This document shows, piece by piece, positions 33,359 to 42,340 of a DNA stretch of 64,000 nt. How positions within the stretch are numbered: the first letter of the stretch is position 1; each line of letters starts with the position of its first letter. The DNA comes from an uncultured Acidimicrobiales bacterium (GTDB lineage: Bacteria; Actinomycetota; Acidimicrobiia; Acidimicrobiales; Aldehydirespiratoraceae): contig CATQHS010000001.1 of assembly GCA_958296055.1 (NCBI GenBank), forward strand, positions 2,328,277 to 2,392,276, read 5' to 3'. The notes below the pieces were generated by a model. That model saw nothing but the letters and a program-made list of their open reading frames with translations. It was not told the DNA's origin and did no database searches. Both the position numbers and the translations under genes were made by a program.

Positions 33359-34153
33359 TTACGTCTTATCCCGACGGTGCAGATACCCCGATGTTATCTC
33401 TCGCAGACGCTGTTCACCGAATATCTCGCCGTGACCGGGTAGAACTGTCTGGACGGAGATCTCAGTCAAGCGGCGCATAGTGTCGATATATTCGCCTATA
33501 TCGCTTCCGGCTAGCTCGTCTAGTAGCGGACCGTCGTACACGGCGTCGCCGGAGAAGAAAAGCCCTTCACGAGATTCGTAGAGACCGATGCTGCCAGGGG
33601 AGTGGCCGGGCAGGTGGAGCACTTCAAAGGCGCGGTCGCCTAGGTCGATAACATCGCCTTCGCGCAGCAGCCGGGTCGGTACTGCCGGGTGATGGGGGAG
33701 TGAGTCGAGGTTGAATCCGTGGTGAGGAACGGCGGTTAGAAAGCAGTCGGGCAGTTCGTATCCGGCTGCTCGCATATGATCGCTCTCCTGGATATCGAGA
33801 TCGGCAGCCCACAGGCTTGCCAGATCCGGTTCCGAAGTATCTGGGTCGACCAATCCTGCTTCCCGCTCGTGCAACCACCGACTTGGAAACTCATGCCACC
33901 CCCCGACGTGGTCGGCGTGAGTGTGGGTGAGCACCACGACCGGTTCGTGCCCCGAGGTGATGTCCAGTTGCGGGAGCAGCGGCGCTACGCCGAGACCGGA
34001 GTCGATGACAAGATCGCGACGCTTCCCCCGGACATGCCAGACGTTGCAGCGCAGCAGCTCCGTGACCCAGGGCTCGCGCAAAAGGGTGATGTCGGGACTT
34101 ATCCGGCTCTGCGCCCACCACGTTGGAGCAACGGGCAGGGGGGTGGGACTCAT
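33359..34153 (-). CDS. Metallo-beta-lactamase-fold hydrolase
   Basis: A 264-residue MBL-fold enzyme. Zinc ligands are visible in LTHTHADHVGGW (H-x-H-x-D-H), LHLPGHSPGSI, FFSGDAVYDG and LPGHGEIFG. The start at 34153 overlaps the livF stop (ATGA), which decides it over an upstream in-frame ATG. Members hydrolyse thioesters, lactones, esters or amides. Being in a transporter operon, it may open a ring or ester in the imported compound. Confidence 0.88.
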   Translation of the reverse strand: MSPTPLPVAPTWWAQSRISPDITLLREPWVTELLRCNVWHVRGKRRDLVIDSGLGVAPLLPQLDITSGHEPVVVLTHTHADHVGGWHEFPSRWLHEREAGLVDPDTSEPDLASLWAADLDIQESDHMRAAGYELPDCFLTAVPHHGFNLDSLPHHPAVPTRLLREGDVIDLGDRAFEVLHLPGHSPGSIGLYESREGLFFSGDAVYDGPLLDELAGSDIGEYIDTMRRLTEISVQTVLPGHGEIFGEQRLREITSGYLHRRDKT

Positions 34154-34902
34154 GTCTGGCTCTCCGCTGGGAGGAATTCGGGGCATGTTCGATCGTTTCC
34201 TCCCAAGTAAGCGGCGTCGAGGCGGCCTCGATCAGCGAGAAGATCATCGGCCGGGCCCGAGAGGACCAGATCGCCGTGGTTCAACACGTAGGCCCGGTCG
34301 CTGTAGGCCAGCGACATTTCGGCGTACTGCTCGACGAGCAGCATTCCTGCCCCCATCTCGTCTACGAAGCGCCGCACCACCGGCAGGAGTTGCGAGAAGA
34401 GGATCGGTGCCAATCCAAGTGAAAGCTCGTCGATCAGCATCAGTCTCGGCCGGGCCAGGATGGCTCGGCTCAGCACGACCATCTGCTGCTCGCCGCCAGA
34501 CAACAGGGCCCCCTTCCGGTCCATCAGCGGTTCGAGTGCCGGGAAGTAATCCAGCGCCCGGTGGAAATCGACTTTTCCCCGTCGCGTGGCCAGAAGCAAG
34601 TTCTCGCGCACTGTGAGTTGGCCGAGGATGCCCCGACCCTCGGGAACGTGGGCCAGTCCGCGGCGCGCCACTTTGTGAGCCCTGCGCAGCTTCGGCACGG
34701 GGCCGCCCAGTACCGTCACGCTCCCCCCGTGGCGCTCGACCAGTCCCGACACGGCTCGAAGGGTGGTGGTCTTTCCGGCGCCGTTCGGGCCGAGCAGCGC
34801 CACCAGCTCACCGGCGGACACAGTAAGGGTCAGGCCCCGGACCACCGAGACGCCGTTGTAACCGGCGTACAGGTTGTCGACTTGAAGCAGCGGGGGGTTC
34901 AT
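34150..34902 (-). CDS. livF: Branched-chain-type ABC transporter ATPase LivF
   Basis: A 250-residue ATPase: Walker A GPNGAGKTTTLRAVSGL, signature LSGGEQQMVVLSRAI, Walker B LMLIDELSLGLAP. The LSLGLAP ending of Walker B and the ARRGLAHVPEGRG Q-loop neighbourhood identify the LivF branch. Overlaps livG and the MBL gene by four bases each. Confidence 0.92.
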   Translation of the reverse strand: MNPPLLQVDNLYAGYNGVSVVRGLTLTVSAGELVALLGPNGAGKTTTLRAVSGLVERHGGSVTVLGGPVPKLRRAHKVARRGLAHVPEGRGILGQLTVRENLLLATRRGKVDFHRALDYFPALEPLMDRKGALLSGGEQQMVVLSRAILARPRLMLIDELSLGLAPILFSQLLPVVRRFVDEMGAGMLLVEQYAEMSLAYSDRAYVLNHGDLVLSGPADDLLADRGRLDAAYLGGNDRTCPEFLPAESQT

Positions 34903-35654
34903 GTCACCTGCGCCGCCTCGCCCAGGTAGGCCTCGCCAACCCGGGGGTCGTGACGGATTTCAGTCGGGGTGCCGTTGGCAATGACTACCCCAAACTCGAG
35001 GACTTGGATGCGATCGCACACCGACAGAACCAGATCCATGTCGTGATCGACGAGCAGCAGGGTGGATCCGCCGTCGATCATGGCCCGCAGTCGGTCCCCG
35101 AGCCATGCCGTCTCTTTGCGGTCAAGGCCTGAAGCCGGCTCATCGAGGAGCACGATCCGCGATCGGGCCACAACCGCCCGAGCGATGCCGACCAGTTTGC
35201 GCTGTCCGAGGGACAGATCCCGAGGCAAGCGCTCGCGAACCCCGGTCAAGTCGAACTGCTCCAGCACCTCGTCGACCCGGTCGCTGCGATCGCGCTTCCA
35301 CATCCCTTTGACGGCTCGGCGCAGAGTCAACGACCGGCTGGCCACGGCCAGGTTGGCCGACACATCGATGTCATCGAACAACTCGAGCGACTGCCAAGTG
35401 CGGGTGAGCCCTAGTTGGGCTAGGGCGTGAGGCGGCATACCGGTGACGTCTGCGCCATCGAGCAGGACTTGACCGGTTGTGTTCGACGGAAGGAAGCCTG
35501 TCACCGCGTCGATGAACGTCGTTTTCCCGGCCCCGTTGGGTCCGATCAACCCGGTCAACTCCCCTTTGGCGCAGGTGATGTCCACTCCGGCCAGAGCCGT
35601 GACCCCGCCGAACGTCACCTTCAGATCTCGGCTCTCGAGCACGGCGCGGGTCAT
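34899..35654 (-). CDS. livG: Branched-chain-type ABC transporter ATPase LivG
   Basis: A 251-residue ATPase: Walker A GPNGAGKTTFIDAVTGF, signature SLGQRKLVGIARAV (the divergent LivG type) and Walker B IVLLDEPASGLD. ATG at 35654 overlaps the permease stop as ATGA and is preferred although the frame is open upstream. Confidence 0.92.
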   Translation of the reverse strand: MTRAVLESRDLKVTFGGVTALAGVDITCAKGELTGLIGPNGAGKTTFIDAVTGFLPSNTTGQVLLDGADVTGMPPHALAQLGLTRTWQSLELFDDIDVSANLAVASRSLTLRRAVKGMWKRDRSDRVDEVLEQFDLTGVRERLPRDLSLGQRKLVGIARAVVARSRIVLLDEPASGLDRKETAWLGDRLRAMIDGGSTLLLVDHDMDLVLSVCDRIQVLEFGVVIANGTPTEIRHDPRVGEAYLGEAAQVT

Positions 35655-37720
35655 GAGACCATCTCCGTCCTGGCGATCGGTGGTCGGGCCTGTCCCAACA
35701 TTCTCCGCAGTCTTGCCGCCATGAAACGGTTGAATCGCCTCGTGGACCCAGCGATCCCGTCGGCATCGAGAGCGAGTTCGGCGATGAGGAATGTCCCGGC
35801 GATGTAGGTCTCGTACCGGCCCAGGATGATGAACTCCTCGCCGACCACCGTGCCGATTCCGGCGCCGACCAGAGTGCCGGTCCACAGCGCTCCGCTCACC
35901 GTGCTGATGCCCCCCAGATACGCGTAGGCGACCAGCACCAGGGAAGCGACGAAGCCGAAGGTGTCGGGGCGGAACGATCCGAGCTGTCCCGCTTTGAGAG
36001 CTCCGGCCGCCCCGGCGATGGCGGCGCTCAGCGTGAAAGCCGCGAGCTTGATGCGGGCGACGTTCACTCCGGCGGCGGCCGCGGCCCTCTCGTTCGCCCT
36101 CACGGCCAGCATGTGCTCACCCGTCGGGCTCCGGCGCAATCGGGCCACAAAGAGGCAGGCGGCCGCGGTCACAGCCAATATGAAGACGCCCACTGCCGGT
36201 GATGGCCACTTGTCGTCGCCTAAGGGAAACGCCGAGGCAAACCCGAACTCGATCCCGAAGATCTCCGGCGCGTCGGCAGTCGCTATGCCCGACGTCCCGA
36301 ACCAGCCGTCTCGGCGGAACAGGACCGCTTCGATGGCTATTCCCGCCCCCAAGGTGACTATGGCCAAACTAGGACCGCGGGAGCGGAGGGCCAGCAGCCC
36401 CACCAGGAATCCGAAGCCCGCGGCGGTGATGACGGCCAGCGGGTAGCCGAGCAGGAAGGGGATGCCACCCTCCGCCACGTACGAGCCGAGCCCGAAAGCG
36501 GCAATGCCCGCCAGCGCCACTTGGGCCAGTGAGATCTGGCCGACAAACCCCGTGGCCACGACCAGACTCAGCGCCAGCATGACCCCGATCATCGAGTTGT
36601 TGAGCCCATTGCGGTACTCGAATGGAAGCCAGACGACGGCAGCCAGCATCGCTATGAGGAACAGGATGACGGCCAGCGGACGAATCCGATCGGCATAGGC
36701 CAGCGGCAGCCTCTCGGCCCGGATCGCCCCCCGACCCGGTATCACGTCTCCCCTCACCACCATGACCGCCGCGATCAGCACTAGGGGGAGGATCTCCGAG
36801 AGATCCAGATCAGGAACCCAACTCTGGCGCTGCTCCAGGATGAAGATCAAGCTCTGGACCATTCCGATGGCGACGCCTACCAGAGCCGAGGCCCAGAAAG
36901 ACGAGAAGGCCCCGACCATGGCGGCGGCGACAGCCGGAACGATCAGCAGCGTCATCCGAGCAGGTGTCACTCCGGTGATGGGCGCCACCAGAATGCCCAC
37001 TCCGCCGGCAATCATGCTGGCGGTGATCCAACTCACCGCGGCCTGAAAATCGGCCGAGTAGCCGAGCAGGGTGGCGGTCTCTTCGTTCTCGGCCGCGGCT
37101 CGGGTGGCGATCCCGAAGCGCGTGAACCGGAATGCAGCCCACAGCACGAAGGTGACGATCAACAGAAGCGCCAGCAGCAGAAAGCGGTCGCGGGGGATGT
37201 CGGCGCCCAGCACGGTGACCGGTTCATCGGGCAGCAAGGGCTCAGCCTGCTTCGGCCGCGACCCGAATCTCAGCACGACGATGGCTTGAAGGGTCAGCAG
37301 GATGCCGATAGAAGCCACGACCTTGGCGGTGGCCGGTGCATAGCGAAGCGGCCGGAACACGAGGAAGTGCGCGGCGAACCCGAGGAGAACGGAGGTGGCT
37401 ATGGCGATGGCGGCGGCCATGCCCACCGAAGTCCCGTCTCCGATGTGGATCACGGTCGGGATGTCCGGCGCGTCTAGGTTGGCCCCGAACCAGTTGGCGA
37501 TCCCGGCCCCCATAGCCAGAGGGTTGGGCAGTGGGGGAATGGGGTACTCGCCGTTCTGGTGCATCTCTACGAACACGTAGGTGACGTAGGTGGCGATGGC
37601 GCCGTGGCCGAAATTGATGACGCCCGAGGCCCGGAAGCTGAGCGTCAACCCGACGGCCAACGCCCCGATGATCACACCGGTGCCGATGCCGATCAGCAGG
37701 AATTGGATGTAAATGCTCAC
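35651..37720 (-). CDS. Fused LivH-LivM branched-chain-type ABC permease
   Basis: A 689-residue permease combining a LivH-like half (about residues 1-310, starting IQFLLIGIGTGVIIGALAVG and containing FRASGVINFGHGAIA) with a LivM-like half (about 330-650, with FVGQISLAQVALAGIAAFG and the ANERAAAAAGVNVARIKL coupling motif). Fusions of this kind are common in actinobacteria. Lies 43 bases after the binding-protein gene. The transporter may carry amides or other amino-acid-like compounds. Confidence 0.92.
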   Translation of the reverse strand: MSIYIQFLLIGIGTGVIIGALAVGLTLSFRASGVINFGHGAIATYVTYVFVEMHQNGEYPIPPLPNPLAMGAGIANWFGANLDAPDIPTVIHIGDGTSVGMAAAIAIATSVLLGFAAHFLVFRPLRYAPATAKVVASIGILLTLQAIVVLRFGSRPKQAEPLLPDEPVTVLGADIPRDRFLLLALLLIVTFVLWAAFRFTRFGIATRAAAENEETATLLGYSADFQAAVSWITASMIAGGVGILVAPITGVTPARMTLLIVPAVAAAMVGAFSSFWASALVGVAIGMVQSLIFILEQRQSWVPDLDLSEILPLVLIAAVMVVRGDVIPGRGAIRAERLPLAYADRIRPLAVILFLIAMLAAVVWLPFEYRNGLNNSMIGVMLALSLVVATGFVGQISLAQVALAGIAAFGLGSYVAEGGIPFLLGYPLAVITAAGFGFLVGLLALRSRGPSLAIVTLGAGIAIEAVLFRRDGWFGTSGIATADAPEIFGIEFGFASAFPLGDDKWPSPAVGVFILAVTAAACLFVARLRRSPTGEHMLAVRANERAAAAAGVNVARIKLAAFTLSAAIAGAAGALKAGQLGSFRPDTFGFVASLVLVAYAYLGGISTVSGALWTGTLVGAGIGTVVGEEFIILGRYETYIAGTFLIAELALDADGIAGSTRRFNRFMAARLRRMLGQARPPIARTEMVS

Positions 37721-37763
37721 CGACCTGGCCTGCAGGCCGCGGCAATACCTCTCACATCAACGT

Positions 37764-38972
37764 TCACAACAGGGGTTCGAATGCCGAGAAGTCGACGGGT
37801 GTCACTCCTTCCTGTCTCATGGAGGTGCCATCGACCTCGAGCACGACGAGGCTTGACACGCAGGCGCCCGGGAACGGGTCCGGGCCCGGGCACGAGATGT
37901 CCGCATACCAGCCGAGGCTGATGTCGGATCGGCTCAATGCCTGGTTGACGGCTTCACGGGACAGATTGTCGTACCCAACGTCGGCAAGCGCCTCATGCAC
38001 GGCAAGAGTGCTGGCCATGCCCCAGCCGGCCAGTCCGTACAACTCGGCTTCGTCGGACCCGTAAGTGTCGATGATGCGCTGGCCCTCAAGAATCTCGGCA
38101 CTGGCTCCAGACGGATCTGCGGGCAGGGCGCTGGCGCCGAAAACCAGCCAGCCATCAAGAGCGCCGGTGGAGACCGAGTCTTCGAGAGCGCAAGTGTCTA
38201 CCGTCAGCACGGTTGTCGTCACCGAGAGCGCCGTGAAGGCATCGGCTATCGGGGCGCACTGGGAGCCGTCGATGACTGTGAACACGACATCGACGTCGGC
38301 GGCGCCAGAAGCGGTGACGACGCCTACGAAGTCGGCCTGCTCGAAACCGGCGGGCGTCGGGGCTTGAACCTCCATGCCCGCTTCCTGCGCGAAAATCATC
38401 GCGGCATCGCATGCTTCGAGGAAGAAGGGGTCGTCGAGACAGATGATGGCTATCGACTCGGCGCCGAGTGAGTCGGCGGCGTAGTCGACCGGGCCTTGGG
38501 CTATGCCCAGGAAACCGGGATCGAAAATCCACTCGGTGTCTCGCTGCCAGTCATCGGGAAGGTTGGCCAGCGCCAGCAGCGGAAGCCCGGCCGCCACGGT
38601 GACTTCCGCGGCTTCATTGGAAGAGAAGCTGCTGGTCATCATCACATGGATGCTGTCGTCGTTCGCGAACTGCTGGGCGCAGGCCACCGCACCTTCAGGG
38701 CCATCGCCTGAGGTGCAGACCTCGAGTTCAAGCGGATGGCCGTCGACTCCGCCCAGTTCTGCGTTTATGTAGGCGACGGCGGCCTCCGCGGCCCGGCGGG
38801 CCTCGATGATCGAGAAGAGTTCTTCCTCTTGGGAGTCGAAGCCGACTCTCACCGGTTCCAGGTCCAGATCCGTTGAACCGGTGTCGCCGTCATCCCCGCA
38901 GGAGACGGCGATCAACGCTAGGACTGCCAGAGCCACGACCACGGAATGAGTTCGGTTCTTGACGCGCTTCAT
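37764..38972 (-). CDS. LivK-type periplasmic-binding-family lipoprotein
   Basis: A 402-residue type I periplasmic binding fold protein with a lipoprotein signal: basic N-terminus, hydrophobic core and lipobox LIAVSCGDDGD (cysteine near residue 25). The mature part shows the two-lobe pattern (VRVGFDSQEEELFSI opening and an EAAVAYINAELGGVDGH helix). It captures the ligand for the LivHM-G-F importer. GGGAGGA precedes the ATG. It is divergent from the TetR gene, with a palindromic site between. Confidence 0.9.
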   Translation of the reverse strand: MKRVKNRTHSVVVALAVLALIAVSCGDDGDTGSTDLDLEPVRVGFDSQEEELFSIIEARRAAEAAVAYINAELGGVDGHPLELEVCTSGDGPEGAVACAQQFANDDSIHVMMTSSFSSNEAAEVTVAAGLPLLALANLPDDWQRDTEWIFDPGFLGIAQGPVDYAADSLGAESIAIICLDDPFFLEACDAAMIFAQEAGMEVQAPTPAGFEQADFVGVVTASGAADVDVVFTVIDGSQCAPIADAFTALSVTTTVLTVDTCALEDSVSTGALDGWLVFGASALPADPSGASAEILEGQRIIDTYGSDEAELYGLAGWGMASTLAVHEALADVGYDNLSREAVNQALSRSDISLGWYADISCPGPDPFPGACVSSLVVLEVDGTSMRQEGVTPVDFSAFEPLL

Positions 38973-38995
38973 GCTGTTCCTCCCACGAATATCTT

Positions 38996-39011
38996 TCGTT
39001 CAATCGAATGA
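38996..39011. promoter_or_regulatory. Probable TetR operator between livK-type gene and tetR
   Basis: A 16-bp dyad: TCGTTCAATCGAATGA matches its own reverse complement at 12 positions and keeps purine/pyrimidine symmetry at the other four. It sits midway in the 66-bp divergent region, just upstream of -10-like elements for both genes. One site could therefore repress both directions. Confidence 0.55.
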
Positions 39012-39038
39012 TTGGGTACTATAGCGGTGAGGTTCTTC

Positions 39039-39746
39039 ATGTCAAGCGACTCGCTCAACCGCCGAACTAATCGCGTGGGCCGCCCCCGGGCCGACGGTCG
39101 CGTCGTTGTCGAGGGAGACGTCGCGGAACAGATTCTTGAAGCCGCGGCGGGACTGTTCGCCCGCCAGGGCTACACCGCGACCTCGACCCGCCAAATCGCG
39201 GCTGCGGTCGGGCTTAGGCAAGGTTCGCTGAGCCACTATTTCGCACGAAAGAAGGACATTCTCACCGAGTTGCTCGACCGCACCGTCGAGCCTGCGCTCT
39301 CAGCCGTCGATGGGCTCGGTTCAGAGTTCCCGCCCGAGACTCGGCTCTGGCTGCTGCTCTCCACCGACTGTGCCATTCTGACCGCTGGCGAACAGAACCT
39401 CGCTGGTCTCATGCTGCTTCCAGAGGTCCGAAGCGATGAGTTCGGCCGGTTCTGGGCCCGGCGGCAGCAACTCAAGGATCGCTACCGGGACATAATCGCC
39501 GCGGGGATTCGTTCTGGGGCTCTGGCCCGTAACGACGTGACACTGGCCGTCGACGCCACATTCGGTCTGGTCGAGAGCCTGGTCAACTGGTTCGATCGGG
39601 ACGGTGATGTCGCCGCCTCGGACGCAGCGCGCCATGTCGCCCGGGCGGCGCTGGCCGGGGTCTTGGCCGATCCCGCTCGCATCGACCAGGTCATAGCCGC
39701 CGCAGAAAGCGGTGCGCCGGAGATTGCCGCGGCACCGATTGATTGA
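39039..39746 (+). CDS. TetR-family transcriptional regulator
   Basis: A 235-residue TetR protein: HTH at about residues 27-73 (EQILEAAAGLFARQGYTATS, then TRQIAAAVGLRQGSLSHYFA) and a helical ligand-binding domain. ATG at 39039 follows GGTGAGG; an upstream TTG is in frame but overlaps the promoter. Divergent from the transporter operon and followed by an LLM gene, it probably senses the imported compound or a product. Confidence 0.9.
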   Translation: MSSDSLNRRTNRVGRPRADGRVVVEGDVAEQILEAAAGLFARQGYTATSTRQIAAAVGLRQGSLSHYFARKKDILTELLDRTVEPALSAVDGLGSEFPPETRLWLLLSTDCAILTAGEQNLAGLMLLPEVRSDEFGRFWARRQQLKDRYRDIIAAGIRSGALARNDVTLAVDATFGLVESLVNWFDRDGDVAASDAARHVARAALAGVLADPARIDQVIAAAESGAPEIAAAPID

Positions 39747-39774
39747 AGCCGAATATGGAGAAGCCGAATATGGA
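39745..39774 (+). repeat. 15-bp perfect tandem duplication
   Basis: Two adjacent identical 15-base units (39745-39759, 39760-39774) lie at the tetR stop and just before the ribosome-binding site of the LLM gene. The unit reads GAAGCCGAATATGGA. Confidence 0.9.
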
Positions 39775-39789
39775 AAGGAAGAGTGGCTG

Positions 39790-40836
39790 GTGACGAGAAT
39801 GCCGAAGCTGGATGTGTACGTCCTTCCCGTGGACCGGTCGTGGCTGGAAGTGCGCCGTATGGTTACCCGGGCCGAGGATCTCGGCTTCCACACTGCATGG
39901 ATCCATGACAATGTCGTGGGTCCGGTGCCGTGGAAGGCGGATGCGCCGGTGTATGACGCGTGGAGCGTTCTTGGCGCCCTCGGCGAAGCAACCTCCCGGA
40001 TCAGGCTTGGGCCTCTGGTCACCCCGATGGGCCGCCGCCACCCGAGCGTGTTCGCCAAGATGACGGCATCCTTCGACAACACCAGCGGCGGACGGCTCGA
40101 CCTGGGAATGGGCCCCGGCGATGAACCGCGCCAGCACGAGCCGTGGGGCCAGCGCTTCCCCCCGCCGGGGAAGCGGATTTCGATCTTGAACGAAGAGATC
40201 GAGATCATCAAGCGCCTGTGGACCGAGGACGACGTCACCTACGAGGGTGAGCATTACCAGCTTCGAGGTGCGGGGCTGGCGCCCAAACCCGTGCAGAAAC
40301 CGCATCCGCCGATCTGGATCGGTCTCGTGTTCGGTCGCAGGGTCATGCCCCGTTTGGCGGCCCGGCATGCCGACGGCGTCAACTTCTACGCCAAGCATGA
40401 CGATGATGTGTCCGCCACCATCGCCCAGGTCCGCTCCTTGTGCGCCGAGGCGGGGCGGGACCCCGCAGTGCTGAGGTTCTCGCGGTGCATCTCGGTGTGG
40501 GTGACCGACGCCGATGCCGACATCGGCGCCGAGTTCGACCGGCTCGCCGACTGGTACGGCACCGGGCGCGATTACCTGGAGGACTACGCAGCCAACTACG
40601 AGCGGATGATCGTGGGCCCGCCCGAGGTGATCGCGGCCGAACTGGTCGGGCAGGCAGAGCTCGGGATCGACCAGATCATCTTCAATTCCATCCTGGGCCC
40701 CGGACCCGCCTACGCCGAGGTGCCCGTCGTTGAGGGCATCCTCGCCGCCTGGGAAAGACTTGCTACTGAGGTTCGCCCCAAGATGGAAGACGTCCTGGAT
40801 CTGGATCGGAGCAGACCAGGTTCGATGTCAAGGTAA
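39790..40836 (+). CDS. Luciferase-like (LLM) F420/FMN-dependent oxidoreductase
   Basis: A 348-residue LLM-class enzyme: EDLGFHTAWIHDNVVG, LGPLVTPMGRRHPSVFAKM, GGRLDLGMGPGDEPRQHE and PIWIGLVFGRRVMPRL. It is similar in outline to the enzyme at 30321-31322; the shared block between LVTPMGRRHP here and LVSPAGRRHP there suggests paralogues bracketing one operon. GTG at 39790 is preferred because GGAAAGGAAG lies upstream; ATG at 39799 is possible. Likely an oxidoreductase acting on the same substrate class. Confidence 0.85.
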   Translation: MTRMPKLDVYVLPVDRSWLEVRRMVTRAEDLGFHTAWIHDNVVGPVPWKADAPVYDAWSVLGALGEATSRIRLGPLVTPMGRRHPSVFAKMTASFDNTSGGRLDLGMGPGDEPRQHEPWGQRFPPPGKRISILNEEIEIIKRLWTEDDVTYEGEHYQLRGAGLAPKPVQKPHPPIWIGLVFGRRVMPRLAARHADGVNFYAKHDDDVSATIAQVRSLCAEAGRDPAVLRFSRCISVWVTDADADIGAEFDRLADWYGTGRDYLEDYAANYERMIVGPPEVIAAELVGQAELGIDQIIFNSILGPGPAYAEVPVVEGILAAWERLATEVRPKMEDVLDLDRSRPGSMSR

Positions 40837-40842
40837 CGCGAA

Positions 40843-40861
40843 CGGGCCGGGTACCGGCCCG
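40843..40861. terminator. Bidirectional terminator-like hairpin
   Basis: A perfect 8-bp GC stem with a 3-base loop lies between the convergent LLM and amidohydrolase genes, seven bases from each stop codon. No T-run follows on either side. Confidence 0.55.
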
Positions 40862-40868
40862 GCGGGGC

Positions 40869-42239
40869 TCAGCCGGCCACCATCCCTATGGCGGCGACCC
40901 CTTCCCGGCGCTTGAGCAGATCGACGGTCCGGGCGTGGATCTCGGTCAGGGCCTCGGACTCGTCGAGGCCGCAGATCCGGCCGTCGGCCACGCACGGCCT
41001 GCCCTGCACCCACACATCCCGCACGTCGCCGGCCCGGCCCGCGAACACCAGGTTCCACAGGATCGGGTCGTGGCCCTCGGCCCGGGCCAGAGGCAGCAGG
41101 TGGGGCTGCCACAGGTCCACCGTGATCAGGTCGGCCTGCTTGCCCACCTCGATCGAGCCGATCTCGTCGCCGGCCCCCAGCAGCCGGGCCCCGTCGATGG
41201 TGGCCATCCGGATCGCCTCGGCCGCGCTGACGGCGGTGGCGTCGAGCCGGGTCACCTTCTGCAGCAGCGAGCCGATCTTCATGCACTCCCACATGCTCAC
41301 CGAGTTGTTGGAGATGCCCCCGTCGGTGCCCAACCCCACCGTCACCCCGCGGCGGCGGAACTCCTCTAAGGGGGCGGTGCCGCCGGCCAGCTTCATGTTG
41401 CTCACCGGGCAGTGGGCCACCCCGGTGCCGGTTTCGGCCAGCACCTCGATCTCGGCGTCGTCGAGCCACACGCAGTGGGCCAGCACCGAGCCGGGCCGGA
41501 GGATGCCCCGCTCGGCGAAGACGTGGACCGGGCGGCCGCCGAATAGCTCGACCACCACCTCCACCTCTTCTTGCTGCTCGCTGGTGTGGGTGTGGATGTT
41601 CACCCCGTAGCGGTCGGCCAGGTCGGCCGCGGCCCTGAACATCTCCTCGGAGCAGTAGGTGATGTGCTCGAGGCCCAGCCACACCTTCACCCGGCCGTCG
41701 CTGGTGTCGTGGCGGTCACAGATGAGCTGCTCGCTGGTCTCGAGGGTCTCGAAGAATGCCTTGGTCGGGTGGTCGGCGGCATAGGGCACCAAATGCACCC
41801 GCATGCCCAGCCGGTCGGCGGCCTCAGCCCCCTTGTGCCCGAACCGGTACATGTCCATGACGGTGGTGGTGCCCCCCTTGAGTGCCTCCATGTAGGACAC
41901 CAGGTACCCGCAGTAGGCGTCGTCGGGGGTGAGCACCTGATGCTCGCGCTGATACTCGGGCAGCCAGTCCATGAGCTGGGCGTTCTCGGAGTAGCCCTTC
42001 AGCAGGCTCGAATGGCTGTGCACGTCGATCAGCCCCGGCAGCACGGCCAGGCGGCCCCGGCCGTCGATCACCGTCGCCGCATCGGGAACCTCAACCGTGC
42101 TGCTGGGGCCGACCGCGGCGATCACGCCGTCGGCGAAGACCACCGTCCCGGGGTTGAAGGAGCTGAACCCGTCGTCCGCGCAGTAGATGACGGCGTCGGT
42201 GATGGCGGTCGCGCCGCCCCCGGGGGTCTGATCGTTCAT
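40869..42239 (-). CDS. Amidohydrolase (MTA/SAH deaminase, chlorohydrolase type)
   Basis: A 456-residue cytosolic metal-dependent hydrolase. Metal-site residues are in LPGLIDVHSHSSLLKG (H-x-H), INIHTHTSEQ-like NIHTHTSEQ, VLAHCVWLDD and LGTDGGISNNSVSMW. A C-terminal strand domain (KQADLITVDL) completes the fold. Such enzymes deaminate purines and related N-heterocycles or hydrolyse triazines. Divergent from the molybdoenzyme operon; overlaps nothing. The exact substrate cannot be read. Confidence 0.88.
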   Translation of the reverse strand: MNDQTPGGGATAITDAVIYCADDGFSSFNPGTVVFADGVIAAVGPSSTVEVPDAATVIDGRGRLAVLPGLIDVHSHSSLLKGYSENAQLMDWLPEYQREHQVLTPDDAYCGYLVSYMEALKGGTTTVMDMYRFGHKGAEAADRLGMRVHLVPYAADHPTKAFFETLETSEQLICDRHDTSDGRVKVWLGLEHITYCSEEMFRAAADLADRYGVNIHTHTSEQQEEVEVVVELFGGRPVHVFAERGILRPGSVLAHCVWLDDAEIEVLAETGTGVAHCPVSNMKLAGGTAPLEEFRRRGVTVGLGTDGGISNNSVSMWECMKIGSLLQKVTRLDATAVSAAEAIRMATIDGARLLGAGDEIGSIEVGKQADLITVDLWQPHLLPLARAEGHDPILWNLVFAGRAGDVRDVWVQGRPCVADGRICGLDESEALTEIHARTVDLLKRREGVAAIGMVAG

Positions 42240-42298
42240 CGTTGCCTCCCCCCGATGCGCTCCCGCCGCGCACGGTAGCCGATGATGCTCTAGCGTTC

Positions 42299-42324
42299 GC
42301 GGCGCGGAGGCTGCCCCGCGCCGC
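42299..42324 (+). promoter_or_regulatory. 5' UTR hairpin just before the molybdoenzyme ribosome-binding site
   Basis: A perfect 9-bp GC stem (42299-42307 with 42316-42324) and 8-base loop end one base before the AGAAGGAGG ribosome-binding region. It could protect the mRNA end or modulate initiation. No match to a known Moco RNA motif was seen. Confidence 0.4.
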
Positions 42325-42340
42325 CAGAAGGAGGAACCGG

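Noticed and set aside
37765..37790. GGTTCGAATGC as the T-arm of a tRNA
   Set aside because: It is coding sequence at the end of the livK-type gene and no acceptor or anticodon arm can be formed around it.
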